A DNA stretch of 64,000 nucleotides from Odontesthes bonariensis (Eukaryota; Chordata; Actinopteri; Atheriniformes; Atherinopsidae), in the NCBI RefSeq assembly GCF_027942865.1, contig NC_134509.1:9507754-9571753 (forward strand). The letters are read 5' to 3'. Shown in pieces: positions 27,501 through 39,388 of this stretch; the first letter of the stretch is position 1; each line of letters opens with the position of its first letter. The position numbers and the translations under genes were made by a program. The notes under the pieces were generated by a model. That model was not told the origin of the DNA. It made no database searches and saw only the letters and a list, made by a program, of their open reading frames with translations.

Positions 27501-30500
27501 CTTCTTTGGCGCCTCAATCATCATGACAACTCTGAGGAAACGGCCGTCACTGCGAGCAGCCGGTCCAGCGAAATCACAGTCTTGTATGGCGACTCCTCCC
27601 GGTTTGTGCCGGAGCTCTCCTCTGCAGTTTCTGCGGCAGTTGCTGTTCACCCCTCCGGCCACAAAGAGGTGCCCTACCGTGTGGTCCACGAGAAAGGCAC
27701 ACAGGTGGAGGAGAAGGAGTTCGGGGTAACTCGAGACCGGCTCGAGAGCCTGCGCATTCTCAGCGGTCATTTTAAGCTGGTTAGCTTTGATACATTAGAG
27801 GATCTGTATGATAAGTGCCACCAAGACTTAGAATGGACCACCAACCTGCTGCTGGACTCCGAAGAGAAATTCTTTAGGGATGAAGATGAAGATGAACAAG
27901 AGGATAAACAAAACAATACATCAAGTCTGTTTGGAGCGTCATGCGAGGCTGCAGAAACCGGTAAATGTCCTGATTTGTTAGATGAGTGTCAACATGGTGC
28001 GCTCTGGACAAAAGGAGAGCAATCTGGGATTAAGGAGGGTCGCCAAAAGTCAACCTGTGGGACTGTTGATGAGTCGAATGAGAGCGCCATCGCTGCAGAG
28101 GTGTCAAGTTTTGGAGTTGCATCTGTTCTAGTTACAAACGAGAACCAATCAGATGCAACTTCAGACTTAGAAAGATCTTCTCAAACAGAACTTTGTCTGA
28201 CTAAAGCAGTAAAAGAATCGGAGCCAAGCGACAACTCTGATCAAAATGTGATATCAGAGCCTGGCCTAGAAAGGGGAGCGAGTGGTGGGAGCTTGGATAA
28301 TGAAGTGATAATTGAAGAGTTGAGGGTTGAAACGGAGGACGAGATGGCCAGCATGGAGGAGATCAATCGGCTGCTGCAGGCTGAGCTCGCGGAGATTGAG
28401 AGGGAGGAAAAACAGAAGAAGGAGGAGGTACGGAGCCGACACCTGGATATTCAGACTCTGGAGCTGAAACTCTCCACTGAGCTGGCACTACAGTTAACTG
28501 AGCTGTTTGGTCCTGTCGGAGTAGACCCAGGTAACTAACACACAGGGTTCACACTGAAAAATAAAAGGTTTTTTTGGGGGGGAAGCTTTTTATGCCTTTT
28601 ATTAGATAGGACAGTGTAGAGAGACAGGAAGCAGGGGACAGAGAGAGAGGGGGAATAACGTGCAGCAAAGGGCCGTCCGATGCGGGACTCAAACCGGGGC
28701 CAGCTGCAGCGAGGACTGTAGCCTCTTTGTACATGGGGCACCTGCTGTACCCACTACACCAAAGCCTGAAAAATATATTTTAAGTAGTAGAATTAAAACT
28801 CAAATGACAATGCAACACCTGTTGGAAAAAGATAAACTTATGATGCTAAATGAAAAATGCCCAGACCCAACCTTCCCGTTAAACCACTTTGTGCCAGAGA
28901 TGGTCATGAGGTATGTTTGAATTGCCAAAGAGAAACCGAGGCAGGTTAACAAGGACGTATTGTTGGCGGCAGTAAGGCCGAGCCCCAGCGTATCATGACC
29001 ATTCCACTAAGCATTAGCTGCTTGGCTTATTGTTAGCTGGTTAGTCAAAAATGAAAGGAGACAGTTTTATTTAGCAGGCAAAAAAAGTTGATTGTAAAAA
29101 GTTGGTCAGTCCAACGTTACAAAAATGTACCTTAGAGGGTAAAACAGACATGAAATGATCTAAGTAAGGTGTGTGCTGTGGAATTGATTCTTATGTGGCT
29201 CTCTGCTCACCAAAACGCATTTCCTCATGTGGAGTTATAATGCTGGTGCCCAAACACGTTGGTCCAAAATGCTATCGTATTGTAATCTAGTGACTGTCAA
29301 AGCATGTGATTCACATTTCATAGTGGCCAAACTGAGCTGGATATCTGACCTGTCTGGTTAACGACACACAGGAACATGCTCCGAAGATGACTTTGCTGTG
29401 CAGATGGACCTAAATCTGGCCAAACTGCTTCACCAGAGGTGGAAGGAAACTATCCAGGTGGGGTTAAACGTCTGTCCTGTGATGAATGTGCTCCCGTGAG
29501 AGGGTCTTTGTTTGTTCATCTGGATGTTTATGGTGTTTTTCAGGAAAGGCAACGACAAGCAGCGCTTTCTTTTCATTTGCTTCAGGAAAGTGAGTTGTAA
29601 CACACACACACACCCAAACACGATCTAAGGTGAAACCAGTGAAGCATCATGTCAGGATAGCAGCATTATAGTTGCTCAGCAATTTACACATTTGCATACA
29701 AACATGCCCCTGTATGTCAGTGCTTCCAGAGAAATAAATAGCACACACACGGAAATATACATCTAAGTGCATGACAGATCGAACACAGCTTTGCTGCACT
29801 ATTAAATGTGGATCTTTTGATTCTTCAGCTTCACCACACAGGGGGGATTCTCAGGTGGGCAGATATAGGCCACAAGACTGGACACCAGCTGCAAATCTCC
29901 CGAGTAGTAAAGATGCAAATATGTCAGTGGTGGGCCAGCAAGAGGCTTCTGGTTCTGTGCCATTTATGGACCACTGGAATGTGCCCCATCCACATGTGTC
30001 TCTCAGAGATATTATAAAGGAGGAGCAGGCTTTGCAGGAGAACGTGCAGAAGGTAACAGAAGGCATTTAAAAAAAAATTTTTAAAACGTAACCACCTCAT
30101 TCTTCTTCCGTCATTTATCCTCACATCTGTTCGACTTTCTCTCTGTAAGACCAGACAAAGCCGTGCAGACCTGGACCGGCGGGACGGAGCCACTCTGTTA
30201 AAAGAGCAGCAGCTGTTCTCCCTGTTCCCCACCATCGACAGGCATTTTCTTCAGGACATCTTCAGAGAACACAAGTAAGACAACAGCTGAGATTGGCAAC
30301 CTCTTATATTAACATATAATATTCAACCTCCTTTTTTTTTGTTTTTTTTTGCCTGTGTTTTTCAGTAAAGCACTTTGTAACCCAGGTCTTAAAAGGGGAT
30401 ATGTAAATAAAATACAAATATTTAATGCGCCTGCAATGCTATGAGGTCCTTGATTATTTCCTGCCTCGACTGTTTACCCCCATGTCTTTGTTTTTGCGCA

Positions 30501-32880
30501 GCTATGGCCTGGTCCAGACGGAGCTGTTTCTTCGCTCTCTACTCGACGAGGGACCTGTGAAGACGGTTGTTGCTCCAGAAGCTCCTCGGTCTGACCACCA
30601 CAGAACAGCCAGCAAGGAAAGAGAGAAGGTTGGGAAACCAAACAGTGGAACGCTCGTGCTGTGTTGTCAAGCGTTTTTGCGGCCTCTGAAGTTTCTGGGA
30701 TTTTTTTTGGGGGGGGGGGATTTTCTTGTTTAGAATGATAAAACTGTTTATTTTGTTCTAAAGGGCACAGCCTCGCCCACAGTAAGTACATCATGCTATC
30801 TGTGTAATCGCAGAGAGTGTGTTCTCTCCAAAAATAAATGGATAAAAAAAAAAAAAAAAACTAATCGAATATAAACTATTCTACCTAAGCTTCAAAAATA
30901 TCCTACCGTGATTACAAATTTATTGAACCATGAACCAGATTAGGATTGATTATGAACATCTCGGACATAACGTGGATAAAAAGGCTGCCGTGAGAGCGAT
31001 TGAACAAAACAACACTGGTTCATTTTCACCAAAACTCAGCAGCTGAAGAGACTGTGTCGCAGTGGATATGACTTATTTCCCACTCTCCTAATTAGGTGTC
31101 TCTATCACGATGTTCTTTTAATTTGTCAGAGGCAAAAGTCCCTGGAACTGGCTGTAGCCAACTATCAGGACACAGAGGACCCAGAGTACGAAGACTTCAG
31201 AGCTGAGGCCAGCCTTCAGAGGAGGAGACAGCTCGAGGGTTTTGCAAAGGCCGCAGAAGCCTACAAGCAGGGACGCAAAGAAGTGGCCTCGTTTTATGCA
31301 CAACAGGTAAACGAATGAGGGACAATGATTTCATTTAATATTTTGTTTGCTAGTGTACGAGCCAACTGGTTAGTGGGCAGCGAGTCCAAGCTTTGATTCG
31401 TTTATAGCATGTCATTCAACTTCTGCTCTTTCCCCATGTCTCCAACAACTCTGTCTAATAAAAGAGACGAAACGTTTTACATTTTATGGCCACCCAAACA
31501 TCTGTTAGGTCAAATCTTTTGAAATGTACATTTTTAATAAACATTTGATGTCCTACAATAAGTCTAGTCGGCACTTACAGCCACGCTTTTGACACGACGA
31601 GATCGAGTTGCCACAGCAACTGTACTCTGAGTGTTGTGTTATTCAGCTTTCCTGTTTCGTGTCTTTGTGTTCAAAGCTCATCATCGCTTTATGCTGACAT
31701 AAGCTCTGCTGAGGAGTAAATTACTTTGTTCCGACTCTCCTTTTAGGGACACATGCACGGCCAGCGGATGCGTGAAGCCAATCACCGCGCTGCAGCTCAG
31801 ATTTTTAACAGGGTCAACTCCTCGCTGCTGCCCAAAAACATCCTGGACCTCCATGGGCTGCATGTGGACGAGGCCCTGGAGCATCTGGCTCAGGTCTTGG
31901 AGGACAAAACTGCAGGTACTGTACACTCCAAACAGTCCCTTTCAGGCGTGCACCACTCATTAACCGGTTTGCATTCGCAAGCAAACCAAATGTGAAGGAT
32001 TCTCTTGAAGAGACACAAGGAAGAAATGTGAATCTGAGACATTTCTGTTGACTGCTTCGAAGTGAATAAACTAGGTTGGATGGAGGCCGACTCGTAAACA
32101 GCTGGTGTGTGACATCATTTTAATCTTTGCCAGATGTGTGTTTTGTAAAGCCATTTCTGTTCCCTGTAATGTGTGTCAAATCTTTGAAGCGGGTAAAAAC
32201 CAACCTCAAGTCAGTGCATGAACCTTCACGTGCTCTAGTGGACGTTTTTATGTACACCGCTTCCATTCACCTGTTATTCACCCTTTTTACATCTTCCAAA
32301 TGTGACCGAAACATGGCAGTGGAAACCCCGCTAATATTCGGTGACAGTTAAACTCAAGCTCCAACTTTGGCCTTTCTGGATGAGACCAAGTAAGATGTCA
32401 TCACAGCACGTGTCTATGTCTGAGGTATAGGTTAGAAGAACAAAATGTGCATGCCACTGCCATGCAAAGCAAAACATGCACAGAGACATTAGATGTGTAT
32501 ATCGGAACGTTAAAGCCTTTTTTATCAATGCCGCAATACATTCATCATCGCGTGAACGTGCTTCTGTTAACGGTTTTCTGTGCGTTTTCTTCCCCTTTGG
32601 CCTCTTTGTGTGCAGAATGTGAGCAGGGTCTCTGTCGACCTCAGCTCTCTATCATCACAGGAAGAGGGAACCACAGCCAGGGGGGAGTGGCCCGCATCCG
32701 CCCCGCTGTTATAGACTACCTCACCAACAAACACTACAGGTACACACACGCACATGTAAGCAAAAAAAAAAAAAAAAAAACAACTAGAGATGTTCATCTT
32801 CACCCACCTTTTCTTCCATCTCTGCATCTCTCAGGTTTGCTGAGCCAAAGCCAGGTCTCGTGTTGGTCTCTTTGAGGTAA
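21588..32880 (+). CDS. n4bp2: NEDD4-binding protein 2 (CUE, polynucleotide kinase-like and SMR domains)
   Basis: N4BP2 has a 5'-polynucleotide kinase domain and a C-terminal SMR nicking-endonuclease domain, with ubiquitin-binding CUE modules. Exons: 21588-21834, 22275-23241, 24286-24410, 24612-24700, 24965-25041, 25129-25269, 26033-28530, 29372-29457, 29544-29589, 29829-30052, 30150-30274, 30502-30628, 30764-30781, 31130-31306, 31747-31915, 32616-32739, 32835-32880. They total 5286 nt, exactly 1761 codons plus stop, close to human N4BP2 (1770). Visible motifs: a CUE at about residues 50-92 (MFSHLDPEVIYIVLSECDF); a P-loop GAPGSGKTT near 395 followed by GVILSTDDYF; a long acidic, Ser-rich exon 7 ending in another CUE-like segment (DTLEDLYDKCHQDLEWTTN); a third CUE-like segment in exons 11-12; and SMR motifs LDLHG and ITGRGNHS near the C-terminus. 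The start at 21588 gives MPRRKKN, like the human MPRRRKN; an in-frame ATG at 21552 has a weaker context. An AATAAA lies at 33969. Confidence 0.96.
23604..23670 (-). mobile_element. Non-LTR retrotransposon 3' tail
   Basis: TAGAATAGAAATAGAATAG followed by TACTTTATTAATGCCCCAATGGGGG is a widespread fish LINE/SINE 3' end, read here on the minus strand with a (TCTAT)n-type tail. It lies in n4bp2 intron 2. Confidence 0.6.
28565..28770 (-). mobile_element. tRNA-derived SINE in an n4bp2 intron
   Basis: On the minus strand the sequence starts with a tRNA-like head (TGGTGTAGTGGGTACAGCAG...), has a B-box-like stretch (GGTTTGAGTCCC) and continues through a GC-rich body to an AT-rich tail containing AATAAAAGGCATAAAAAG. 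It lies directly after exon 7 of n4bp2 and is antisense to it. Confidence 0.65.
30764..30781 (+). other. n4bp2: 18-nt in-frame microexon of n4bp2
   Basis: GGCACAGCCTCGCCCACA is bordered by TTCTAAAG and GTAAGT, encodes GTASPT and preserves phase with exons 12 and 14. The acceptor is weak (AAAG) but the donor is strong. Confidence 0.6.
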
Positions 32881-35105
32881 AAACGGATCCTGATTATGTT
32901 GATCTGGAGGACTGCTCTCTCTTTTTTTTCCCCTCACTTCTTTAGTACAAGTCTAACACTAAATGCCATGTTTATAACATCAGCCAGACTGTATTCTTAA
33001 AGTCTCTCTGTCTCCATCGATAATAGAGCCATCTGAATTTCAAATGGCTGGTCACGCTGACATTGCTTTTATTTTTGTCCGTTGTGCTTTTTCTTCCTAT
33101 GGAAAACGACTATGTTGGTATGACACACAAATCACATATTTTTAATGCATCTGTATAGCTCGACGGCATGTATATTTTTATCGCCAAATTTGTTTTATAG
33201 TGCATATTAAGTGTATACTTGGTGTGTTTTAGAGTGAGCGTGTCCTGAGTGTAGCAGGCTCCATGATGAACGAGTTAATAACTATTAAGAGTGTGCATAT
33301 TTTATTCGAATAGCAATCACACGCCGTCTACTCGGCGGTTCCTCTGCAACCAGATTTTAAGTCGCGTGTTTCTTGAGAGACAGTTTATCATAACGGGTCT
33401 ATGTCATTTCTGTATTATTAAGCCAAATGCTTTAAAGGAAGAAAGCGCCTTCCTCTTGTTTTTAGTCTTACTGTCACCACAATGTACGCGTGAAACTTCA
33501 CAGATGATCAAAGACCGTCGATGAGGTCGAACAGCCTCATTGAATCGATTGAGCATCCTCCACTGTGACTTCTTCGCTCTCCTTTGTCTGAGCACGGACC
33601 TTTGTTACTTTCAACTTAAAAAAAAAAAAAAAAAAACTTTCCTTTTGTACAAACATATATCAGCTGCTAATATGCTGGTTCAAAACTCAGGTGACTGCAA
33701 GTGTTAAGTGTTCTTCTCCTTTGAGGCCAGTCGATTGTTTCTAGCCCATCCCTGGTAGCTATTTAAAACACGGTGTGCCAACATTTTTGTAGCGTTTGGT
33801 CGGCTACGTTAGTTTTACAAGTTTAAAACTGCTTCAGTTTTTGTACCTATTTGATTAAGCTTAGGTATGCTGTCCATAAATGCCGCTGTGAACACATGAA
33901 ATTTGAAGAGAATATTGTATTTTTATCCATTTTGTTCATAAGATTTTACAGAGGTTGTTATAGAGTGAAATAAAAAAACATATTTGTCCAGAATGGTTTA
34001 CATTTGTCATCGTTTGCGGGTGTGTTTGTGTGGATCACTGGAGTCATCTCTAACAAAATACATTATATGCAAGATTTTTGGATTGAAAATGGAAATTTAG
34101 CATGTGTATTTTGCTAGAGCCTTAACTAAGCAGGTTTTTCTGATTTGTTAACAATAGAAATCACGATCAAGAGTTTTTTTTTTTGTTTGTTTTTTTTTTT
34201 AAAAGTCCTGTTGGAGTTAGAAGTAATCCTTGTAATATTAATTAATGTGATATTATATAGCTTTTTTACTCCTTTTGCTTTCTAAAATCCTAAAAAAAAG
34301 CTGTGTGTTTAGGGCCTTATTCCCAATACTTGAATTTCCACTAAAAGAAAAGACAGCTGCTGTGTCAAAAAAAAGAAAAGAAAAAAAAAAGAAGTGAACC
34401 AGCACTATTACATTACTGTCACCAAAGCTGTTACCACTGCACAGTTGTGGCAAAGGCAGCGGCAGCTGCAAGAGAGGTTGAACATGAAATTGTTCACACA
34501 GAGCCGTCGGTGGGAAGGTAAGTTGGCGTCTCTTTCAATCTTTCAGACTTCAGGGTGCATCATTTGGATAAACCATGAGCAGTGTGATGTGTGGTGGTAG
34601 TTCACCCAGTACAGGCAGCTATAAACTTTTTATATGGGTGTGCAGGCTAAGACCATTAGTCCTATTAGGCTGGAACAGAAACTGATGTCGTTTTTGTTTT
34701 TCTGGTGTACGGTGTTTAATTAATATTCTTATTTGCATATGCAGCCATGGCTGCCATGTAGAAGAACACTATTTGTGTAAACCTTAGAATTGAACAGATT
34801 CAGAATTTTCTCTTTTTTCGGTAGGGCGTAGTACAGTAGGGCTGAGGGACATGCCTGGTATTGGCAATGATCACAAGACCACTTTTTAATAGTACTTGAA
34901 TTTTCAGAGAAATGATAGCCATATTAATCACATAATTTATTGTCCATAAAAGGGCACAACCATAACCACATGTAGTGTACCTAACACGAAAGACACAAGC
35001 TTGACTTTTTTTCTTTTTTTTTCCTCAGAAAAAAGGTTATCTGTATCATACAGGGGCCAACAACAACAGATTGAGAGCACATAGCATTAAAAACAAATAA
35101 CAAGC

Positions 35106-35155
35106 AGGTGAAAAACACACAAACAACAACAGGTGAAAAACACACAAACAACAAC
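35106..35155. repeat. Perfect 25-bp tandem duplication
   Basis: Two identical copies of a unit starting AGGTGAAAAACACACAAACA lie head to tail, at 35106-35130 and 35131-35155. Confidence 0.9.
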
Positions 35156-36460
35156 AGCACTGGACAATCCTCATCATTTCAACAATTTGTATCAAAAAAG
35201 CAGGTCTTTGACCACTTTGACTTCTGCAGAGTAAGGCTAAAGGACCAGCAACAGCACTAACACAACCAAGAACAACCCAAACCCCAGACTGTTCCGCATA
35301 TGCCGGCTACTGCACCCAAGTGGCGGCAAAACCCTTTTGCATATAAATGCGAGTTTGTGAAGCTCCAACACGGTGCGCCCACAGACGTATGTTCAAAGCA
35401 TTAAGTGGGTGGTGGCCACAGCCACTCCTAGGCTCACCCCATGGTAGGCTACCATCCCTGAGTACAGACCTATGTTAGAAAAGTTAAAGAAATCTGGCGT
35501 AAAGTGCAAAAAACAGGAGACAAAGCTTTTTTTTTTTTTTTTAAATCTTTTTTTAAAATGACTATTTATTTTGTTTTTCCAGATATACTACCCGCATCAG
35601 TAATACCTGGGTTTATTCTGTGGATGCTCAGAAGCATGCTTTCGTACTTCACCTGCAGTATAAATGCATGCTAATGAACTATTAATCATTGCAATTATGT
35701 TGCTGGTTGCTCAGGAATTTAAGGGATGATGATGATGCTCATCACAGTCATTTTCATATTGAATTTCATATTCATCATCCCAAAAGTTAGCAGCATCAGA
35801 GTTTGTTGTAGCAATACTTACCGATATTGGATTAGGTGCTAGCCATGCTGTGCTGTGCTATGTTTATTCTATTTATTTTCCATTACATGTACTCACACTT
35901 TGTTTTACTAAGATGTTTTTATGTTAGATTAGTGAAGCCACAATACCAAGAGTGAGTGCTACTGTAGGCACAGTCTTCCTCATAGTAAAAGGCTGCTTGT
36001 AAATAATGAGGTGCCTCACGATTACTCAGAGTGGGACCATCACCTGTAAATTGGCATTATCCCAACCACCCACCCAAATTCTCTCTTTTACTTGTAAAGC
36101 ATTTGACTGATAAACTGATCGATAGAATGGAGCAACTCTGAGTCCTGTAAAACCATCATCCTCAGGATCAATAACTGGGTTCCAACAGAGCTTTTGGGTC
36201 AGGGCGTCTTAAAAATGGGGGTTTTCATTTGACAAAGGAACCAAAGTTAAAGTCAGCAGCAGCAAGCTTTATCCCCCGGAGGCCTTTCCAAGCAGGCTAC
36301 CGTTACACTTCCACAGGTGCTGACAGTGAAGACGGTTAAATCACTGAAGCACCACCGAACTTGCTGCCAACGTTAACCAAGGCAGCTTAATCGTCAACAT
36401 TTTTATGGACACTCCTGAGTCCTGGCCTTCCCAACACACCTTAACAGACTGTAATGCATG

Positions 36461-36850
36461 GAATCAAATCAAATCAAATCAAATTTATTTATATAGCACA
36501 TTTCATGTACAAAACAATTCAAAGTGCTTTACATAAAATAAAAGCATTGCAGCAGGGAGTGGAAGAAGCATTAAAATACATAAAAGTGTATAAAGAGAAA
36601 CAAATAAAATCATTTAAATTAATTTAAAAACAAGCAACAGTCAAGATAAGTTAAAAGATACCGTGCAGATTTCATGCATAGACACATGAGAAAAGAAATG
36701 TTTTTAACCTGGATTTAAAAATGTCTACATTTGGTGAAAGTTTAATCTCCACTGGCAGTTTGTTCCACTTGTTTGCAGCGTAACAGCTAAATGCTGCTTC
36801 TCCATGTTTAGTCTGGAGAGAAGACCCCCTTCAACAACGGGAAATTAGTT
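36461..36850 (-). mobile_element. LINE 3' fragment with C-terminus of its ORF
   Basis: A (GATTT)n tail at the low-coordinate end and the motif AAATTTATTTATATAGCACA on the plus strand mark a minus-strand LINE 3' end. Further up, the minus strand encodes AANKWNKLPVEIKLSPNVD followed by FKSRLKTFLF, the typical end of the second ORF of many fish LINEs. The copy is truncated at its 5' side. Confidence 0.75.
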
Positions 36851-38800
36851 CGTCTCTTCGTGGACTTAGGTCATCATGACCATTAAAAACATTAACTTAG
36901 AGCTCGATTTGGAAGTTCTTTATTTATTCCCGACTGAAGTTGAAACAGGTGATCGTCGCTACAGCTGCTTTTTGATTCAAAGCCACGTTCCCTGTACGAG
37001 CTCTGCGCTTCGCTGCTGCGTAAAATGCACAAGCAAAATTACACAAATTGATGACAGAAGAGGGGGGAAAAAGAAAAGAAAAGAAACAACAGCCTTATTG
37101 TAATGCACAGCTGCTGTGGGGGCGGCAGACTCAGTAAGTCACACCTCCACACTCCAACAAGCGGATGCGTTCCCTTGCCATTTCTCGTATATTGTCACTT
37201 TCCTGTTTTACTTTCCACCTGAACAGCTACGAAGCTGCAAAATCACTTCTTCTCTGAGCCATACGAATGATTTGCGACTCGCATTGGCGGTTCAAGGCAC
37301 ATTGTAATTAACAACAAAGTTTTTGGAGCTTAAAGACTTGAGTTTTTTCAACGTTGTCATCTGTTGAAGGCGGCAGTCCGACATCCGCCCGTTAAAGATC
37401 GAGGTGACTGACAAGGTAGGCCCAACGATCCTCTTGTTTGTCGTCTTAATTACGTCATTAATTGTTTTTAATTTAACTTTTATATAACACCATCTGAGAA
37501 CCTTCAAGCTCGAAGTTATATCATCATTATTATTAATGTAATGTTTTTTTTTACTTGTAATAATTAACCAATAAAAACACGTTGAGCTTTCTTAAAAATG
37601 GAGGATTATATCTTTCAGCAGTAGCTTCTAAACATTTACGTCTTCTCATTGTATTAATAGAAACCACAGTCACCTATTGTGAGGTCATTTGACTGAAATG
37701 TGGAAAAACCACTGATTTACACGTCCCATCTACGTGATGGTGACAGGTCTTTCCATCGAGATGAGCCTATGACATGGCAGGCGGTTTTGAGGTTTTTAAC
37801 TTAAATGCCAAAGTCAGTTTGATACCTCACATAAATCACAAGAGATCAATAATACATTTAGTTTTGCATGTGGCATTGACCATCAAGATTAGATTTAGTC
37901 ACTTTCTCTGCCAAACTAAGACGTCTTTGTCATCAGATGTCAGTTTGTGGCGTGAGCTGCACAATTGAGACGGGTTTTATGTAAAAGGGGTACAACGGAG
38001 TCAGGAGAGGGGGATGGAACTTCCATGTAAGCCTGATGATTTGTCTCGGATGGATGTGTTGAGAATGAGCACCTGCCTTAGTCTTTGGGATCAAGCTGTT
38101 AATTCTGGGTCACACCCAAACAAACATGTCTTTACTTCCGTATGAAAATAAGGACATTATCACCGATTAGTGCAGTGTACAGAGAAACTGTGCTGCTGTC
38201 ATCCTCCATGTTAGACTGCATGCTGTATGATCTGTCAGCTGTTTGGAGAAATTAAAACAAAATTCAGTTTCTCAGCTTCAATTTAACATTTCAGATTCTA
38301 ACCGTTGTGGGTGTTCTACGATTCTTCGTGGTGCTGACATATTGTCTCATCTTCTCTTTCCTCCTCGGTGACCAAACGTCAGACCCGGATGAGCAGAATG
38401 ACAAAAGGATCCAAGAGAAGTGCACGAGCCTGACCACGCTGCTGCGGAGACCGAGCGGAAGTGAGGCGAGCCGAGATGGCCTAATGAGCTAAAAAGGTTG
38501 TGTGAAGCCTGTCTGCTGGAGAAGTGCTGATCATGCACACTTACTGAGAAATATTTAAGGAAACACATCATAGGCCATTTTAGTTAACTGAATTGTCACG
38601 GCACGAGAGCACCTCTCGTACTGGAGTTTCCACAAAGCAGGTCTACACAGTGTCTGCTTTGAAAATTGCCACCTGCGGACGGAAGTACAGCACACACGGG
38701 GTGATATCTCGCGGACCTTGTATCCCACTAATTCATAAAAACTTGACTGTAGAATCTCTTAGAAGAACCGCAGACTTCCTAAGGATAATTGACCGCAATC

Positions 38801-39388
38801 ATGAACGGCTTGACGGAGATGTCCGTGAAATGTGTTCTTGTTGGGGACTGCGCGGTTGGCAAGACGGCCCTGCTGGTCCGCTTCACCTCAGAGACCTTCC
38901 CAGACACGTACAAGCCCACGGTGTTTGATAACACGGGCGTAGAGGTGTACATGGATGGAGTCCAGATCAGCCTGGGCCTGTGGGACACGGCGGGCAACGA
39001 CAACTTTAAGCAGATCCGACCGAGATCGTACCACCAGGCCGATGTCGTCCTCATCTGCTACTCTGTGGCTAACCCGAGTTCTCTAGCCAGCATCCAGCGC
39101 AAGTGGATCGCTGAGGTTCGAGAAAACCTACCCAAGGTGCCAGTTCTCATCGTGGCGACTCAGACGGACCTGAGGGAAGTCGGGGTCCATCGAGGCAGCT
39201 GCATCTCTCCAGCTGAAGGCAAACGTGTGGCTCATGAAATCCACGCTAAGGGCTACCTGGAGTGCTCCTCCCTGAGCAACCGCGGTGTGCAGCAGGTGTT
39301 TGAGTATGCAGTGCGGACAGTTTTCAACCAGGCCAAGAAACAAGCCAGGAGGCGCATGTTCAGCTTAAACCAATGCACGGCCTTTTGA
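38801..39388 (+). CDS. rhoh: Rho-related GTP-binding protein RhoH (GTPase-deficient)
   Basis: RhoH is a haematopoietic Rho-family protein that stays GTP-bound and, in mammals, acts as an adaptor for ZAP70/LCK in T-cell receptor signalling. The single coding exon gives 195 residues: P-loop GDCAVGKT (15-22), DTAGND (62-67), TQTD nucleotide motif, and a basic tail ending in a CTAF CAAX box for prenylation. The positions equivalent to Rac G12 and Q61 are C17 and N66. RhoH characteristically lacks the catalytic residues at both sites. The two tyrosines of the RhoH ITAM-like stretch are conserved (Y77 and Y87, ten residues apart). The first ATG is at 38801 with A at -3; a second in-frame ATG at 38819 would give an N-terminus closer to the mammalian length. 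A coding region without introns, with 5' UTR exons upstream, is typical. A likely acceptor ends at about 38780. A possible ATTAAA signal is at 40653. Confidence 0.96.
   Translation: MNGLTEMSVKCVLVGDCAVGKTALLVRFTSETFPDTYKPTVFDNTGVEVYMDGVQISLGLWDTAGNDNFKQIRPRSYHQADVVLICYSVANPSSLASIQRKWIAEVRENLPKVPVLIVATQTDLREVGVHRGSCISPAEGKRVAHEIHAKGYLECSSLSNRGVQQVFEYAVRTVFNQAKKQARRRMFSLNQCTAF

Larger units (their letters stand above)
32881..38800. other. n4bp2-rhoh intergenic interval
   Basis: It begins with the n4bp2 3' UTR (AATAAA at 33969-33974). It then holds poly-A/T runs, a 25-bp tandem duplication (35106-35155), a LINE 3' fragment (36461-36850) and probable rhoh 5' UTR sequence near 38.2-38.8 kb. No further coding region is supported. 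Confidence 0.7.

Noticed and set aside
27264-27770. Minus-strand open frame of 168 codons
   Set aside because: It is antisense to n4bp2 exon 7, with no motif or splice context.
28660-28770. Possible tRNA gene on the minus strand
   Set aside because: Only part of a tRNA-like head joined to a SINE body; no complete cloverleaf.
38789-38800. RhoH start at 38789
   Set aside because: That codon is TTG; the first ATG is at 38801.
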